Shown: positions 25,861 to 34,198 of the stretch, one piece after another
How positions within the stretch are numbered: the stretch's first letter is position 1
Layout of the letters: each line of letters opens with the position of its first letter
Assembly (NCBI RefSeq): GCF_022664455.2
Contig: NZ_JAKRKC020000001.1
Span: forward strand, 3,849,001 to 3,913,000
Direction: 5' to 3'
Source of the DNA: Actinomadura luzonensis
GTDB lineage: Bacteria; Actinomycetota; Actinomycetes; Streptosporangiales; Streptosporangiaceae
DNA: 64,000 nt
Program-made: the position numbers and the translations under genes
Notes under the pieces: generated by a model
Database searches by the model: none
Told to the model about the DNA's origin: nothing
What the model saw: only the letters and a program-made list of their open reading frames with translations

Positions 25861-25878
25861 GCCGCCTCGGGAGGCGGC
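25861..25878 (-). terminator. Hairpin behind the TetR gene
   Basis: Perfect inverted repeat of eight bases (GCCGCCTC / GAGGCGGC) separated by two, just past the TAG stop of the minus-strand TetR gene. Between it and the coding end lies CTAGGACTTTCCCTAG, itself an imperfect palindrome. No U-tract. Confidence 0.5.
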
Positions 25879-25890
25879 CTAGGACTTTCC

Positions 25891-26469
25891 CTAGTCGGCG
25901 GCCCGCTCCGGGCCGGCCGCCGCCAGGAAGGCGCGGGCGCCCGGCTCGACGGCGGCGCGGAAGGCGGCGTCCAGCTCGGCGGGCGTCGCCGTCGTGGCGC
26001 CGTCCACCCAGGAGCGCAGCAGCGCCAGGAACGCCCCGGCCAGGCAGGTCGCCAGCAGGTCGAGCGCGGCCGAGGGGCGGGCGCCGGCGGCGCGCAGCTC
26101 GTCGTGGACGAGGGCGTGCAGCAGCTCCTCGCCGCGCGCCAGCACCTGGTTGCCGCCGCCGCGGCGGCCCAGCAGGGCGCGCAGCAGCCGCCGCCGCTCG
26201 TGCGCGTGCTCGAACAGGGGCAGGCTGAACGCGAACAGCCGGCCCCCCTCCCCCACCGGGCCCGGCCGCAGGAAGTCGAGCTCGTCGAGGTTGCTGAACA
26301 GCACGTCCCGCTTGTCGGCGAAGTGCGCGTAGAAGGTGGAGCGGCCCACGTCCGCGCGGTGGATGACGTCGGTGACCGTCACCGCGTCGTAGCCCTTCTC
26401 CAGGATGAGCGCCACCAGGGCCTCCTGCACCAGCCGCCGCGTGCGCCGCACCCTCCGGTCTCCGGACAC
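25891..26469 (-). CDS. TetR-family transcriptional regulator
   Basis: 192 residues from GTG 26469, chosen because AGGAGGG lies six bases upstream; the open frame extends further upstream without a good site. N-terminal helix-turn-helix: RRTRRLVQEALVALILEKGYDAVTVTDVIHRADVGRSTFYAHFADK. The C-terminal helical domain would bind a ligand not identifiable here. Divergent from the methyltransferase gene, its probable target. Confidence 0.88.
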   Translation of the reverse strand: MSGDRRVRRTRRLVQEALVALILEKGYDAVTVTDVIHRADVGRSTFYAHFADKRDVLFSNLDELDFLRPGPVGEGGRLFAFSLPLFEHAHERRRLLRALLGRRGGGNQVLARGEELLHALVHDELRAAGARPSAALDLLATCLAGAFLALLRSWVDGATTATPAELDAAFRAAVEPGARAFLAAAGPERAAD

Positions 26470-26532
26470 CTGCCGCCCTCCTGTCCGATACGGCACATCC
26501 GGGGCCATCCGGTCGTTGACCCCCCGCCATTA

Positions 26533-26559
26533 TGAACACAGGATTCAACAGTGAACACA
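26533..26559. promoter_or_regulatory. Direct repeat between TetR and methyltransferase genes
   Basis: TGAACACA occurs twice (26533-26540 and 26552-26559), start-to-start 19 bases, in the only A/T-rich part of the 114-base intergenic region. It may be the promoter/operator region for the divergent pair. The spacing is near two helical turns, but a direct rather than inverted repeat is unusual for TetR. Confidence 0.35.
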
Positions 26560-26583
26560 TCGTCCGGGAACGGGAGGCGCGTC

Positions 26584-27234
26584 ATGGGTCTGGGGAAGCT
26601 GCTGCACCAGCACGAGGAGCACGCCGACGAGGGCGGCACCATCGACCGGCCGCGGGCGTACGAGGCCGCCGCCGCGATCGGGTTCGGCGGGGCCCGGCGC
26701 GCGGCGTTCCTGCGGGTGGCCGCCGCCGCCCGGCCCCGGCCCGGGGACCGGGTGCTGGACGTCGGCTGCGGCACCGGCTACCTCACCCGCCTGCTCGCGC
26801 CGGTCGCCGGGCCGGACGGGCACGTCACCGGGCTCGACCCGGCGCCCGCGATGGTGGAGTACGCCCGGCGCCGCGCCCCGGCCAACTGCGACTACGTCCA
26901 CGGCGCCGGGCAGGACCTGCCCTTCCCCGACGGCTCGTTCGACCTGGTGGTCTCCAGCCTCGCCGTGCACCACATGCCGGCCGCGGCGCGGCCCGAGGCG
27001 GTGCGGCAGATGCACCGGGTGCTGCGGCCGGGCGGGCGGCTGCTGATCGCCGAGTTCCGGCCGCCGGCCGGGCGGCTGGCCCGGCGGCTGGTCGGCCTGC
27101 TGTCGGGGCCCGCCATGCGGCACGACCCGCGCGACCTGCTCGGCTCGATGATCCCGGACGCCGGGTTCACCGTGGAGGCCGAGGGGGAGCTGCCGCAGCT
27201 GCTCTACTACGTCCGGGCCAGGAAGGCCGGCTGA
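26584..27234 (+). CDS. Class I SAM-dependent methyltransferase
   Basis: 216 residues from ATG 26584 (GGGAGG five bases upstream; GTG 26551 is less likely). Motif I VLDVGCGTGY binds SAM; then GLDPAPAMVEYA, PFPDGSFDLVVSS and RVLRPGGRLLIAEF. This is a Methyltransf_11-type small-molecule methyltransferase, related to UbiE/MenG or natural-product enzymes. Cytoplasmic; substrate unknown. Controlled presumably by the divergent TetR. Its stop lies six bases before the convergent hydrolase stop. Confidence 0.87.
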   Translation: MGLGKLLHQHEEHADEGGTIDRPRAYEAAAAIGFGGARRAAFLRVAAAARPRPGDRVLDVGCGTGYLTRLLAPVAGPDGHVTGLDPAPAMVEYARRRAPANCDYVHGAGQDLPFPDGSFDLVVSSLAVHHMPAAARPEAVRQMHRVLRPGGRLLIAEFRPPAGRLARRLVGLLSGPAMRHDPRDLLGSMIPDAGFTVEAEGELPQLLYYVRARKAG

Positions 27235-27240
27235 GGAGGG

Positions 27241-28911
27241 TCAGGAGCAGGTGGTGCGGTCGGCGGGGACGGCGCCGTCCAGCAGGAAGCGGTTCACCGC
27301 GTCGTCCACGCACGCGCTGCCCGCGCCGTACGCGCCGTGGCCCTCGCCCCGGTGGATCAGCTCGACGCCGACGCCGAGCCGTTCGGCCATGCGGGCGGCG
27401 CCCTCGTACGGGGTCGCCGGGTCGCCGGTGGTGCCGATCACCAGGATGGGCGGGGCGCCGGGCGCGCTGACGTCGAAGGCGGGCGCGGCCCCGGCCACCG
27501 GCCAGCCGGTGCACTGCAGCAGCGACCAGGCCATCAGCTCGCCGAAGACCGGCGAGGCCGCGCGGAAGCCGGGCAGCCGGTCGCGCACGTCGGCGACGCT
27601 GTAGCGGTCGCTGGAGTCGGCGCAGTTGACGGCGGCGTTGGCGGACTGCAGGTTGTTGTAGCGGCCGCCGGCGCGCCGGCCGTACAGGGCGTCGGAGAAG
27701 GCCAGCAGCAGGTCGCCCCGCCCGTCGGCGAGGGCCTGGCGCAGCGCGGTGCGCAGGTACGGCCAGAAGTCGCGGGAGTACAGGGCGGCGGCGATGCCGT
27801 ACAGGGCGTGGGTCTGGGTGAGGGACCGCCCCGCGGCGGCCGGCAGGGGCGCGGTGTCGAGCCGGCCGAGCAGCCGGGCGATCCGCTTGCCGCCGCGCCT
27901 CGCGCCGCGGAAGGGGCAGTCGCGGCGAGCGGCGCAGTCGCGCAGGAAGTTGCCGAGCGCCCGCTGGAAGCCCCGCGCCTGGTGCAGCGCGACCTGCGCG
28001 GCGTCCTCGGTGGGGTCCACGACGCCGTCGAGCACCATGCGGCCGACCCGGTGCGGGAAGAGGTGGGCGTAGACGGCGCCGAGCCGGGTGCCGTAGGAGA
28101 TGCCGAAGTAGTGGAGCCGGTCCTCGCCGAGCGCCTGGCGGAGCAGGTCGAGGTCGCGGGCGGCGTCCTCGGTGCCGACGTGCGGCAGGGTGGCGCGGGC
28201 GTGGCGGACGCAGGCGGCGGTGAAGGCGCGGAAGCCGCCGGTCAGGGCGCGTTCCTCGGCCGGGCCGTCGGGGGTGCCGTCCAGGTCGCGCCAGGTGTCG
28301 AAGGCCCGGCCGTCGAGGCAGCGCACGCCGTCGCTGCGGCCGACGCCGCGCGGGTCGAGGCTGACCAGGTCGTAGCGGCGGTGCAGCTTCAGGTACGACG
28401 CGCGGGCCAGGGACGGCAGCGTGACCACGCCGGAGTCGCCGGGGCCGCCGAAGTTGAACACCAGCGAGCCGAGGCGCCGCTCCCCCGGGCCCGGCCTGGC
28501 CTGCGCGCGGACCAGCGCGAGCCGCAGCCGGGGGCCGCCCGGGCGGGCGTGGTCGAGCGGCGCCTTCAGCGTGGCGCACTGCCAGGGGGTGCCGTCGGGC
28601 AGCGGCTTCGGCGGGTCGCCGCCGCCCTGCGTGGAGGCCGGCGCGAGGCACGGCTTCCACCGCAGCTCCTGCGCGCCCAGGGCCGCCCCGAACGCGGGCC
28701 CGAAGGCGGGCCCGGACGCCGGCCCGGACGCCGGCCCGGACGACGGCCCGGACGACGGCCCGGACGACGTGCCCGAGGACGTGCCCGACGACGCGCCCGA
28801 CGACGCGCCGGGCGGGGAGCCGGGCGATCGGTCGTCCTCGGCCGGCGCGGGCGGGGCCGCGACGACGGCGATCACCAGGGCCAGGGCGGCCGTGACCGCG
28901 AATCTCCTCAT
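27241..28911 (-). CDS. Secreted alpha/beta-hydrolase (SlpD/TAP-like, S33 type)
   Basis: 556 residues from ATG 28911 with AGGAG upstream. Signal peptide of about 24 residues (cleavage after PAPA), then a low-complexity Gly/Ser/Pro linker. The alpha/beta-hydrolase core has the oxyanion motif NFGGPGDSG, the nucleophile elbow GISYGT, acid in TTGDPATPY and His in GEGHGAYG. The C-terminal TAP-like domain is typical of actinomycete tripeptidyl aminopeptidases, which cleave N-terminal tripeptides or small substrates outside the cell. The linker is encoded by about ten 12-base units. Confidence 0.88.
   Translation of the reverse strand: MRRFAVTAALALVIAVVAAPPAPAEDDRSPGSPPGASSGASSGTSSGTSSGPSSGPSSGPASGPASGPAFGPAFGAALGAQELRWKPCLAPASTQGGGDPPKPLPDGTPWQCATLKAPLDHARPGGPRLRLALVRAQARPGPGERRLGSLVFNFGGPGDSGVVTLPSLARASYLKLHRRYDLVSLDPRGVGRSDGVRCLDGRAFDTWRDLDGTPDGPAEERALTGGFRAFTAACVRHARATLPHVGTEDAARDLDLLRQALGEDRLHYFGISYGTRLGAVYAHLFPHRVGRMVLDGVVDPTEDAAQVALHQARGFQRALGNFLRDCAARRDCPFRGARRGGKRIARLLGRLDTAPLPAAAGRSLTQTHALYGIAAALYSRDFWPYLRTALRQALADGRGDLLLAFSDALYGRRAGGRYNNLQSANAAVNCADSSDRYSVADVRDRLPGFRAASPVFGELMAWSLLQCTGWPVAGAAPAFDVSAPGAPPILVIGTTGDPATPYEGAARMAERLGVGVELIHRGEGHGAYGAGSACVDDAVNRFLLDGAVPADRTTCS
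28687..28806 (-). repeat. 12-bp tandem repeats encoding the hydrolase linker
   Basis: About ten contiguous 12-base units on the plus strand (CCCGGACGCCGG, CCCGGACGACGG and variants), several adjacent pairs identical. On the coding strand they give four-residue steps (SSGP, ASGP, AFGP). This looks like slippage-generated linker length variation immediately after the signal peptide. Confidence 0.85.
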
Positions 28912-29216
28912 GCGCGCTCCTCGGGGCAGGCGGGCGGCCGGTCGCCGCGGGACGACAGCCTGGCCGCCCGCCCGTCCCGGCGTCCGGCGGTTTCCCCGCA
29001 CTTGGCGCGGCGTGGACCACGTCATGAAACTTTCACCCGGCGACGGCCGGGTCCGCGCCGGTCGCGGGGCTGGTGGACGGCGCGGGCGGCGGAAAGGGAC
29101 CGGCCGGCGGCCCGGTTCCAGCGGGGCCGGATGACCCGGGGGGACGGCCCCGGGCACGTCCGGCGCATAAGGTCCCCGCCGTGGGACCCGCCCTTCCCCC
29201 CTCCAGGAGGACGTGC
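28912..29216. other. 305-bp divergent intergenic region
   Basis: Lies between two genes for secreted proteins. Mostly very G/C-rich. The only A/T-rich spot contains TGAAACTTTCA (29025-29035), an odd-length palindrome that could be an operator. CATAAG at about 29166 is a weak -10 candidate for the plus-strand gene. I see no reading frame with convincing coding character. Confidence 0.4.
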
Positions 29217-29669
29217 ATGCGAAGTCGCATCGCGCTGCTGCTCGCCGCCATCGCCACGGCGCTGCTGCCGCTCACCCCGGCGCAGGCCGCGTACGGACCC
29301 CCGAACCCGATCATTTTGCAGGTGAACGCCGGCGACGGCACCCTGCTCGCCCGCGTCGAGGGCACGGTCGCCTTCGACGACGGCAACACGCGGTACACGT
29401 ACTCGCTGGTGTTGTGCCGCCGTTCGAGCTTCCAGGCGCCGTACGTGCGGATCTACGTCAACGGCGCCTACCGCGACTCCCTCTACTGGAACCCGTCCAC
29501 CACCGTCCCCTGGTGCCAGTACGCCGGCTTCGCCTCACCGCACTCCGCCGAGGTGGACTACGGGGCGCTCGTGCAGAACGTGCGCTTCGAGCTGATCGGC
29601 TCGAGCTTCCCGAACAACGTCTACAAGGAGCACCACAGCTCGACGACGTACGACAACCCGTACAACTGA
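29217..29669 (+). CDS. Small secreted protein of unknown function
   Basis: 150 residues; ATG 29217 follows a perfect AGGAGG at six bases. Clear Sec signal peptide (MRSRIALLLAAIATALLPL, cleavage near AQA-AYG). The mature part of about 125 residues is polar, rich in Tyr, Asn and Ser, with two Cys (SLVLCRRSS and PWCQYAG) that could form a disulfide. I recognise no domain; the composition suggests a small beta-rich extracellular protein. It may be spore- or hypha-surface associated, without direct evidence. A strong hairpin follows the gene. Confidence 0.8.
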   Translation: MRSRIALLLAAIATALLPLTPAQAAYGPPNPIILQVNAGDGTLLARVEGTVAFDDGNTRYTYSLVLCRRSSFQAPYVRIYVNGAYRDSLYWNPSTTVPWCQYAGFASPHSAEVDYGALVQNVRFELIGSSFPNNVYKEHHSSTTYDNPYN

Positions 29670-29679
29670 CCTGCGGGCG

Positions 29680-29708
29680 CCTCCCTCCGGCCTGCCACCG
29701 GAGGGAGG
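29680..29708. terminator. Bidirectional hairpin between convergent genes
   Basis: Perfect 11-base arms (CCTCCCTCCGG / CCGGAGGGAGG) with a seven-base loop, placed between the stop of the secreted protein and the stop of the minus-strand TetR gene. Confidence 0.75.
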
Positions 29709-29724
29709 TTGGTCATGCCCGGCA

Positions 29725-30285
29725 TCACTTCTCGACGCCGCGGCGCAGCAGCGACCAGGCGCGCTCGGCGGTGGCGCGCCGCTCGGCGGCCGGGATGTGC
29801 GCGAGCGCGCCCGCGATCATGCCGAAGACCAGCATGAGGTCGTCGGCCGTGACGCCGGGGCGCAGGCGCGGCGCGCGCCGCGGGTCGGCCAGCACCCCGG
29901 CGAGCAGGCCGGTGACGCGCTCGCGCAGGCCGAGGACGCGCTGGTCGGGCTCGCGCGTGGCGCGGGAGACCAGCTCGATGAGCCCGGTCGAGGAGACGGC
30001 CTGGTCGGTCATCAGCGCCAGCAGGTCGTCGAGGGTGCTGCCGGGCTCGGCGGCGAGCGCCTCCAGGGCGGTGACGCCCTCCTCGAACACGGCCATGGCC
30101 AGCGCGACGCGGTCGGGGAAGTGCCGGTAGAGGCTGCCCTGGCCGACGCCCGCGGCGCGGGCGACGGAGCTGAGCGGGGCGCCGTACCCCTCGGTGGCGA
30201 AGACCTCGCGGGCGGCGGCGATGAGCGCCGCCCGGTTCGCCGCGGCGGCGCTGGGTCCTCGGTTCGGTCGACGCGAGCCCGGCAC
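29725..30285 (-). CDS. TetR-family repressor of the SDR-ferredoxin operon
   Basis: 186 residues from GTG 30285. Helix-turn-helix: NRAALIAAAREVFATEGYGAPLSSVARAAGVGQGSLYRHF. The C-terminal domain is helical, ligand unknown. It lies divergently from the SDR gene with a perfect palindrome 16 bases from its start, so autorepression and control of the SDR/ferredoxin/reductase operon are expected. Confidence 0.88.
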   Translation of the reverse strand: MPGSRRPNRGPSAAAANRAALIAAAREVFATEGYGAPLSSVARAAGVGQGSLYRHFPDRVALAMAVFEEGVTALEALAAEPGSTLDDLLALMTDQAVSSTGLIELVSRATREPDQRVLGLRERVTGLLAGVLADPRRAPRLRPGVTADDLMLVFGMIAGALAHIPAAERRATAERAWSLLRRGVEK

Positions 30286-30300
30286 GGAGGCTATGGTAAC

Positions 30301-30322
30301 AACCGGACAGCACTGTCCGGTT
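30301..30322. promoter_or_regulatory. Perfect palindromic TetR operator
   Basis: AACCGGACAG and CTGTCCGGTT are exact reverse complements separated by CA, a 22-base operator of classic TetR geometry. It sits midway between the TetR start (30285) and the SDR start (30374). Confidence 0.85.
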
Positions 30323-30373
30323 GGCGGGCGATCCCTCCGCGAGGCCCGCCGTCCAGAGCGGAAGGACGGGCTC

Positions 30374-31123
30374 ATGAACGCATTCGACGACCGCGTCGCC
30401 CTGATCACGGGCGCGGGCTCGGGCATCGGCAGGGCGATGGCGCTGGCCTTCGCCAAGGCCGGCGCCCGGGTCGTGGTCTCCGACATCGACCGGGCGCGGG
30501 CCGAGGAGAGCGCCGCGCTCATCGGCGCCGAAGCGCTCGCCGTGACCGCCGACGTCGGCGACCAGGCGTCGGTGGCGGCCCTCGTGGAGGCCGCGATCGG
30601 CGCGTACGGCCGCGTCGACGTGCTCTGCAACAACGCCGGCATCCTCGACTCGATGGCCCTGCCCGCCGACATCACGCCCGAGATCTGGGAGCGGGTCATC
30701 CGGGTGAACCTGACCGGCGCCTTCCTCGTCACGCACGCGGTGCTGCCGCACATGCTGCGCCAGGGCCGCGGCGCGATCGTCAACACCGCCTCCGAGGCCG
30801 GCATCCGCGGCGGCGCGGCGGGCGCCGCCTACACCGCCTCCAAGCACGGCGTGGTCGGCCTGACCAAGAGCGTCGCCTGGGCCTACGCCAAGGACGGCAT
30901 CCGCTGCAACGCCATCCTGCCCGGCCCGACCATGACCAACATCGCCGCCGGGGCCGCCTTCGACCCCGCGGGCGCCGCCCGCCTGTCGCCGGTGCTGGCC
31001 CTCGGCGAGCTGATGGCCCAGCCGGAACAGATGGCCGACGCCGCGCTCTACCTGGCCTCGGACGCCGCCTCGTTCGTCAACGGCGCGATCGTCCCCGTGG
31101 ACGGCGGCTGGTCCGCCGGCTGA
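30374..31123 (+). CDS. Short-chain dehydrogenase/reductase
   Basis: 249 residues, classical SDR length. NAD(P)-binding TGAGSGIGRA, Asp in VSDID (favouring NAD(H)), NNAG, catalytic Ser in NTASEAG, YTASK active site and a C-terminal VPVDGGWSAG. ATG 30374 has an AGGA site. It oxidises or reduces an alcohol/ketone in the cytoplasm. First gene of a three-gene set with a 3Fe-4S ferredoxin and its reductase behind the TetR operator. The trio looks like the support set of a monooxygenase pathway, but no oxygenase is next to it. Confidence 0.92.
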   Translation: MNAFDDRVALITGAGSGIGRAMALAFAKAGARVVVSDIDRARAEESAALIGAEALAVTADVGDQASVAALVEAAIGAYGRVDVLCNNAGILDSMALPADITPEIWERVIRVNLTGAFLVTHAVLPHMLRQGRGAIVNTASEAGIRGGAAGAAYTASKHGVVGLTKSVAWAYAKDGIRCNAILPGPTMTNIAAGAAFDPAGAARLSPVLALGELMAQPEQMADAALYLASDAASFVNGAIVPVDGGWSAG

Positions 31124-31214
31124 CCGCCACCGCCGCCGCGCCTGCCGGCCGGCCCCCTGCAAGAGATGCCGATCCCCTGGTAGTGGCCCGGCCGGTCGTG
31201 GGGAGGAACCCGTC

Positions 31215-31415
31215 ATGAACATCACCGTCGACACCGACAAGTGCTGCGGGGCCGGGCAGTGCGTGCTGCTCGCCCCCGCCGTCTTCGACCAGGGCGAGGA
31301 CGACGGCATCGTCGTACTGCTGGATCCGTCGCCGGCCGGGGAGCAGCACGCCGCCGTCCGCGAGGCCGCGAGCGTCTGCCCCGCCGGGGCCATCACGGCG
31401 GACGAGGGGCCTTGA
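31215..31415 (+). CDS. 3Fe-4S ferredoxin (P450-partner type)
   Basis: 66 residues with ATG 31215 after GGAGG. Cluster ligands appear to be Cys10, Cys16 and Cys55 in the spacing CxGAGQC...CP, with Ala13 at the position that is Cys in 4Fe-4S proteins. Cys11 is extra. The pattern (APAVFDQ, DDG) is that of small ferredoxins that donate electrons to actinomycete cytochromes P450. Its stop overlaps the TTG start of the reductase gene. The nearest P450 is 20 kb away at 51.1 kb. Confidence 0.93.
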   Translation: MNITVDTDKCCGAGQCVLLAPAVFDQGEDDGIVVLLDPSPAGEQHAAVREAASVCPAGAITADEGP

Positions 31416-32587
31416 CGGCCGTCCCGGACAGCGTGCTGGTCGTGGGCGCCTCGGCGGGCGGCCTGGCCGTCGCCGAGGCGCTGCGCCGCCAGGGCTACCG
31501 CGGCTCGCTGACCCTGCTCGGGGCCGAGCCGCATCCGCCCTACGACCGGCCGCCGCTGTCGAAGCAGATCCTCGCGGGGACGTGGGAGGGCGAGCGCGCG
31601 CACCTGCGCCCGCCCGCCGAGCTGGCGGGGCTGGAGGCGGAGCTCGTGCTCGGCGACCCCGCCGTCCGGCTGGACGCCGCCGCGCGCGAGGTCGTCACCG
31701 CCTCCGGCCGGGTGCTGCGCGCGCAGGCCGTGGTGCTGGCCACCGGCCTGACGCCGGCCCGGCTGCCCGGCCAGGACGGCCTCGCCGGGGTGCACGTGCT
31801 GCGCACGCTCGACGACGCCCTCGCCTTGCGCGCCCGCCTGCTCACCGGGCCCCGCCTGGTGGTCGTCGGCGAGGGCGTGCTGGGGGCCGAGGTCGCCGCC
31901 ACGGCGCGCGGCATGGGCCTCGACGTGACGCTCGCCGGGATGGGCGCGGCCGTCCTCGGCGACCAGCTCGCCGGGCCCGTCGCCGCGCTGCTCACCCGGC
32001 TGCACGCCGAACGGGGCGTGCGGCTGCGGCTCGGATCCGCGGTGGCGGGGCTGGCGGGCGGCGAGGGCGGGGTGACCGGCGTCCGGCTGGCCACCGGCGA
32101 GCTGCTGCCCGCCGACGCCGTCGTGGTCGCCGTCGGCTCGCGTCCGGCCACCGGCTGGCTGGCCGGCAGCGGGCTGCGGCTGGGCGACGGCGTGGAGTGC
32201 GACTCCCGCTGCCGCGCCGCCGACGACGTCTACGCCGTCGGCGACCTCGCCTCCTTCCACCACGAGCGGCTGGGACGGCGGATGCGCCTGGAGAACCGCG
32301 CCAACGCCGCCGAGCAGGCCCAGGTCGTGGCGGCCAACCTGCTCGGCGAGGACCGGCCCTACGTCCCGGTGCCGTACTTCTGGAGCGACCAGTACGACGT
32401 CAAGCTCCAGGCCCACGGCTTCCCGCACCCGCGGGCGGACGTCGAGGTCGTCGAGGGCGACCCGGACGCCAACCGGTTCGCCGCCCTCCTCCGCCTCGAC
32501 GGCGTGGTCACCGGCGTGCTCGGCTGGAACATGGCCAAGGCCGCCCGCCTGCACCGCCGGCACGTCGTGGACGCACTCGGCGGCTGA
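31412..32587 (+). CDS. FAD-dependent ferredoxin reductase
   Basis: 391 residues starting at TTG 31412, which overlaps the ferredoxin stop (TTGA); GTG 31433 is an alternative. Two Rossmann motifs: VVGASAGGLAVAEALR for FAD and VVVGEGVLGAEVA for NAD(P)H, plus YDRPPLSKQ and the C-terminal YAVGDLASF signature of rubredoxin/putidaredoxin reductases. The C-terminal reductase domain (YFWSDQYDVKLQAHG) matches ferredoxin reductases of oxygenase systems. It passes electrons from NAD(P)H to the adjacent ferredoxin. Confidence 0.93.
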   Translation: MTAVPDSVLVVGASAGGLAVAEALRRQGYRGSLTLLGAEPHPPYDRPPLSKQILAGTWEGERAHLRPPAELAGLEAELVLGDPAVRLDAAAREVVTASGRVLRAQAVVLATGLTPARLPGQDGLAGVHVLRTLDDALALRARLLTGPRLVVVGEGVLGAEVAATARGMGLDVTLAGMGAAVLGDQLAGPVAALLTRLHAERGVRLRLGSAVAGLAGGEGGVTGVRLATGELLPADAVVVAVGSRPATGWLAGSGLRLGDGVECDSRCRAADDVYAVGDLASFHHERLGRRMRLENRANAAEQAQVVAANLLGEDRPYVPVPYFWSDQYDVKLQAHGFPHPRADVEVVEGDPDANRFAALLRLDGVVTGVLGWNMAKAARLHRRHVVDALGG

Positions 32588-32640
32588 GGCCGCACACCGA
32601 GGCCGAGGAGGCGCCGGCGGGAGCCGTCCCAGGGCGGGTG

Positions 32641-34092
32641 TCAGTGGGCGGGCAGTTCCTCGTCCAGCCCCGCGGGGGCGTCCGTCAGGGGCCGGCGGGC
32701 GGCGGCGCGGCGGCCAGGGATGGTGGCGACGATGAGGGCCGCCAGCACCGCGACGCCCGCGCCGATGACGAACCCGGCCCGGAAGCCCGCCTCCGACGGC
32801 AGCGTGACGGGCCCGACCTTGATCGTCAGGTTGGCCAGGACCGCGCCGAGCACCGCGCTGGCCGAGGAGGTGCCGATCGCCCGCATGAGGCTGTTGAGGC
32901 CGTTGGCGGCGGCGGTCTCGGTACGCGGCACCGCCGCCATGATGATCGACGGCATGGCCGCGTAGGCGAAGCCGATGCCGGCCGCCACCACGGCCGAGAA
33001 GATCAGGATGCCCCAGGCGTACCCCATGAGGGCCAGCGCGAGCAGATAGCCGCAGGCGATGACGAGCGTGCCGAGCAGCAGCGACGTCTTCGGCCCCCGC
33101 GCCGCCGACAGCCGGGCCGCGACCGGCGAGATCGCCATCATGACCAGCCCCGCCGGCGCCATCCACAGGCCCGCCTCGACCATCGAGCGGCCCAGGCCGT
33201 AGCCGGTGGCGGTGGGGAGCTGGAGGAGCTGCGGGGTGATGAGCGACATCGCGTACATGGCGAAGCCGATCACGATGGAGGCCAGGTTCGTCAGCAGCAC
33301 CTGGCGGCGGGCGGTGGTGCGCAGGTCGATCAGCGGCGCCGGCACGCGCAGCTCCCACCAGCCCCACAGCAGCAGGACCACCGCCGAGGCGGCGAACATG
33401 CCGAGCGTGGCGCCGCTGGTCCAGCCCCACTCGCTGCCCTTGGAGATCGGCAGCAGGAGCAGCACGAGCCCGGCCGACAGCCCGGCCGCGCCCACCGCGT
33501 CGAACCGGCCCGGCGACTTGACCGGCGACTCGGGCACGACGAGCAGGATCAGCACGCTCATCACCAGCCCGAGCCCGGCGGCCGCCCAGAACAGCGCGTG
33601 CCAGCTCACGTACTGGGCGACGAGCGCGGCGGCGGGCAGGCCGAGCGCGCCGCCGACGCCGAGCGAGGAGCTCATCAGGCCGATGGCCGAGCCGAGGCGC
33701 TGCGGCGGGAGCACGTCCCGCATGATGGCGATGCCGAGCGGGATCACGCCCATGCCGAGGCCCTGGAGGGCGCGGCCGGCGACCATGGGCGTCAGCGACT
33801 CGGCCGGCGCGCACACGAACGAGCCGGCGGCCAGCAGCAGGGCGCTGACGACCATGACGCGGCGCTTGCCGTACAGGTCGCCCAACCGGCCGGAGACGGG
33901 CATCGCCACCGCGCCGGCGACGAGGGTGGCGGTGATCGCCCAGAAGGCGTTGGCGGTGGTGGTGCGCAGGAGCTCGGGCAGGGTGGCGATCAGCGGGACG
34001 ATGAGGGTCTGCATGAGCGAGACCGTGATGCCGGCCGCCGCCAGCACCCCGACGACGAGCCCGCTGCGCGCCGTGCTCCCTGAAGCGTCCAT
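32641..34092 (-). CDS. MFS drug exporter (DHA2, 14-helix)
   Basis: 483 residues, about 14 hydrophobic segments. Motif A GRLGDLYGKRRV between helices 2 and 3, and a motif-C-like glycine-rich stretch in helix 5 (LGVGGALGLPAAALVA) typical of antiporters. Long DHA2-like middle region. It should export a drug or metabolite in exchange for protons. Divergent from the MarR gene, its likely regulator. Confidence 0.9.
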   Translation of the reverse strand: MDASGSTARSGLVVGVLAAAGITVSLMQTLIVPLIATLPELLRTTTANAFWAITATLVAGAVAMPVSGRLGDLYGKRRVMVVSALLLAAGSFVCAPAESLTPMVAGRALQGLGMGVIPLGIAIMRDVLPPQRLGSAIGLMSSSLGVGGALGLPAAALVAQYVSWHALFWAAAGLGLVMSVLILLVVPESPVKSPGRFDAVGAAGLSAGLVLLLLPISKGSEWGWTSGATLGMFAASAVVLLLWGWWELRVPAPLIDLRTTARRQVLLTNLASIVIGFAMYAMSLITPQLLQLPTATGYGLGRSMVEAGLWMAPAGLVMMAISPVAARLSAARGPKTSLLLGTLVIACGYLLALALMGYAWGILIFSAVVAAGIGFAYAAMPSIIMAAVPRTETAAANGLNSLMRAIGTSSASAVLGAVLANLTIKVGPVTLPSEAGFRAGFVIGAGVAVLAALIVATIPGRRAAARRPLTDAPAGLDEELPAH

Positions 34093-34152
34093 GCGTCTCT
34101 CTCCCGCTCTCCGACGGCCCGCCCGGCAAGGCGCAAATGCTGTGCATGATAC

Positions 34153-34174
34153 ATATTCCCGGCCACCGGATATT
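34153..34174. promoter_or_regulatory. Imperfect palindrome between MFS and MarR genes
   Basis: ATATTCCCGG faces ACCGGATAT across a two-base centre, with one extra base in the left arm. It is located 25 bases upstream of the MarR start in the only A/T-rich part of the region. MarR-type operator is an inference. Confidence 0.35.
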
Positions 34175-34198
34175 CTTGACCTCCCGACGGGAGGCAGT

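Noticed and set aside
25879..25894. CTAGGACTTTCCCTAG as a DosR-like box for the S41 peptidase
   Set aside because: It overlaps the TetR stop codon and differs from the core on the right half; more likely part of the 3' hairpin region.
32588..32640. Terminator between the ferredoxin reductase and MFS genes
   Set aside because: No stem longer than a few bases could be drawn in this gap.
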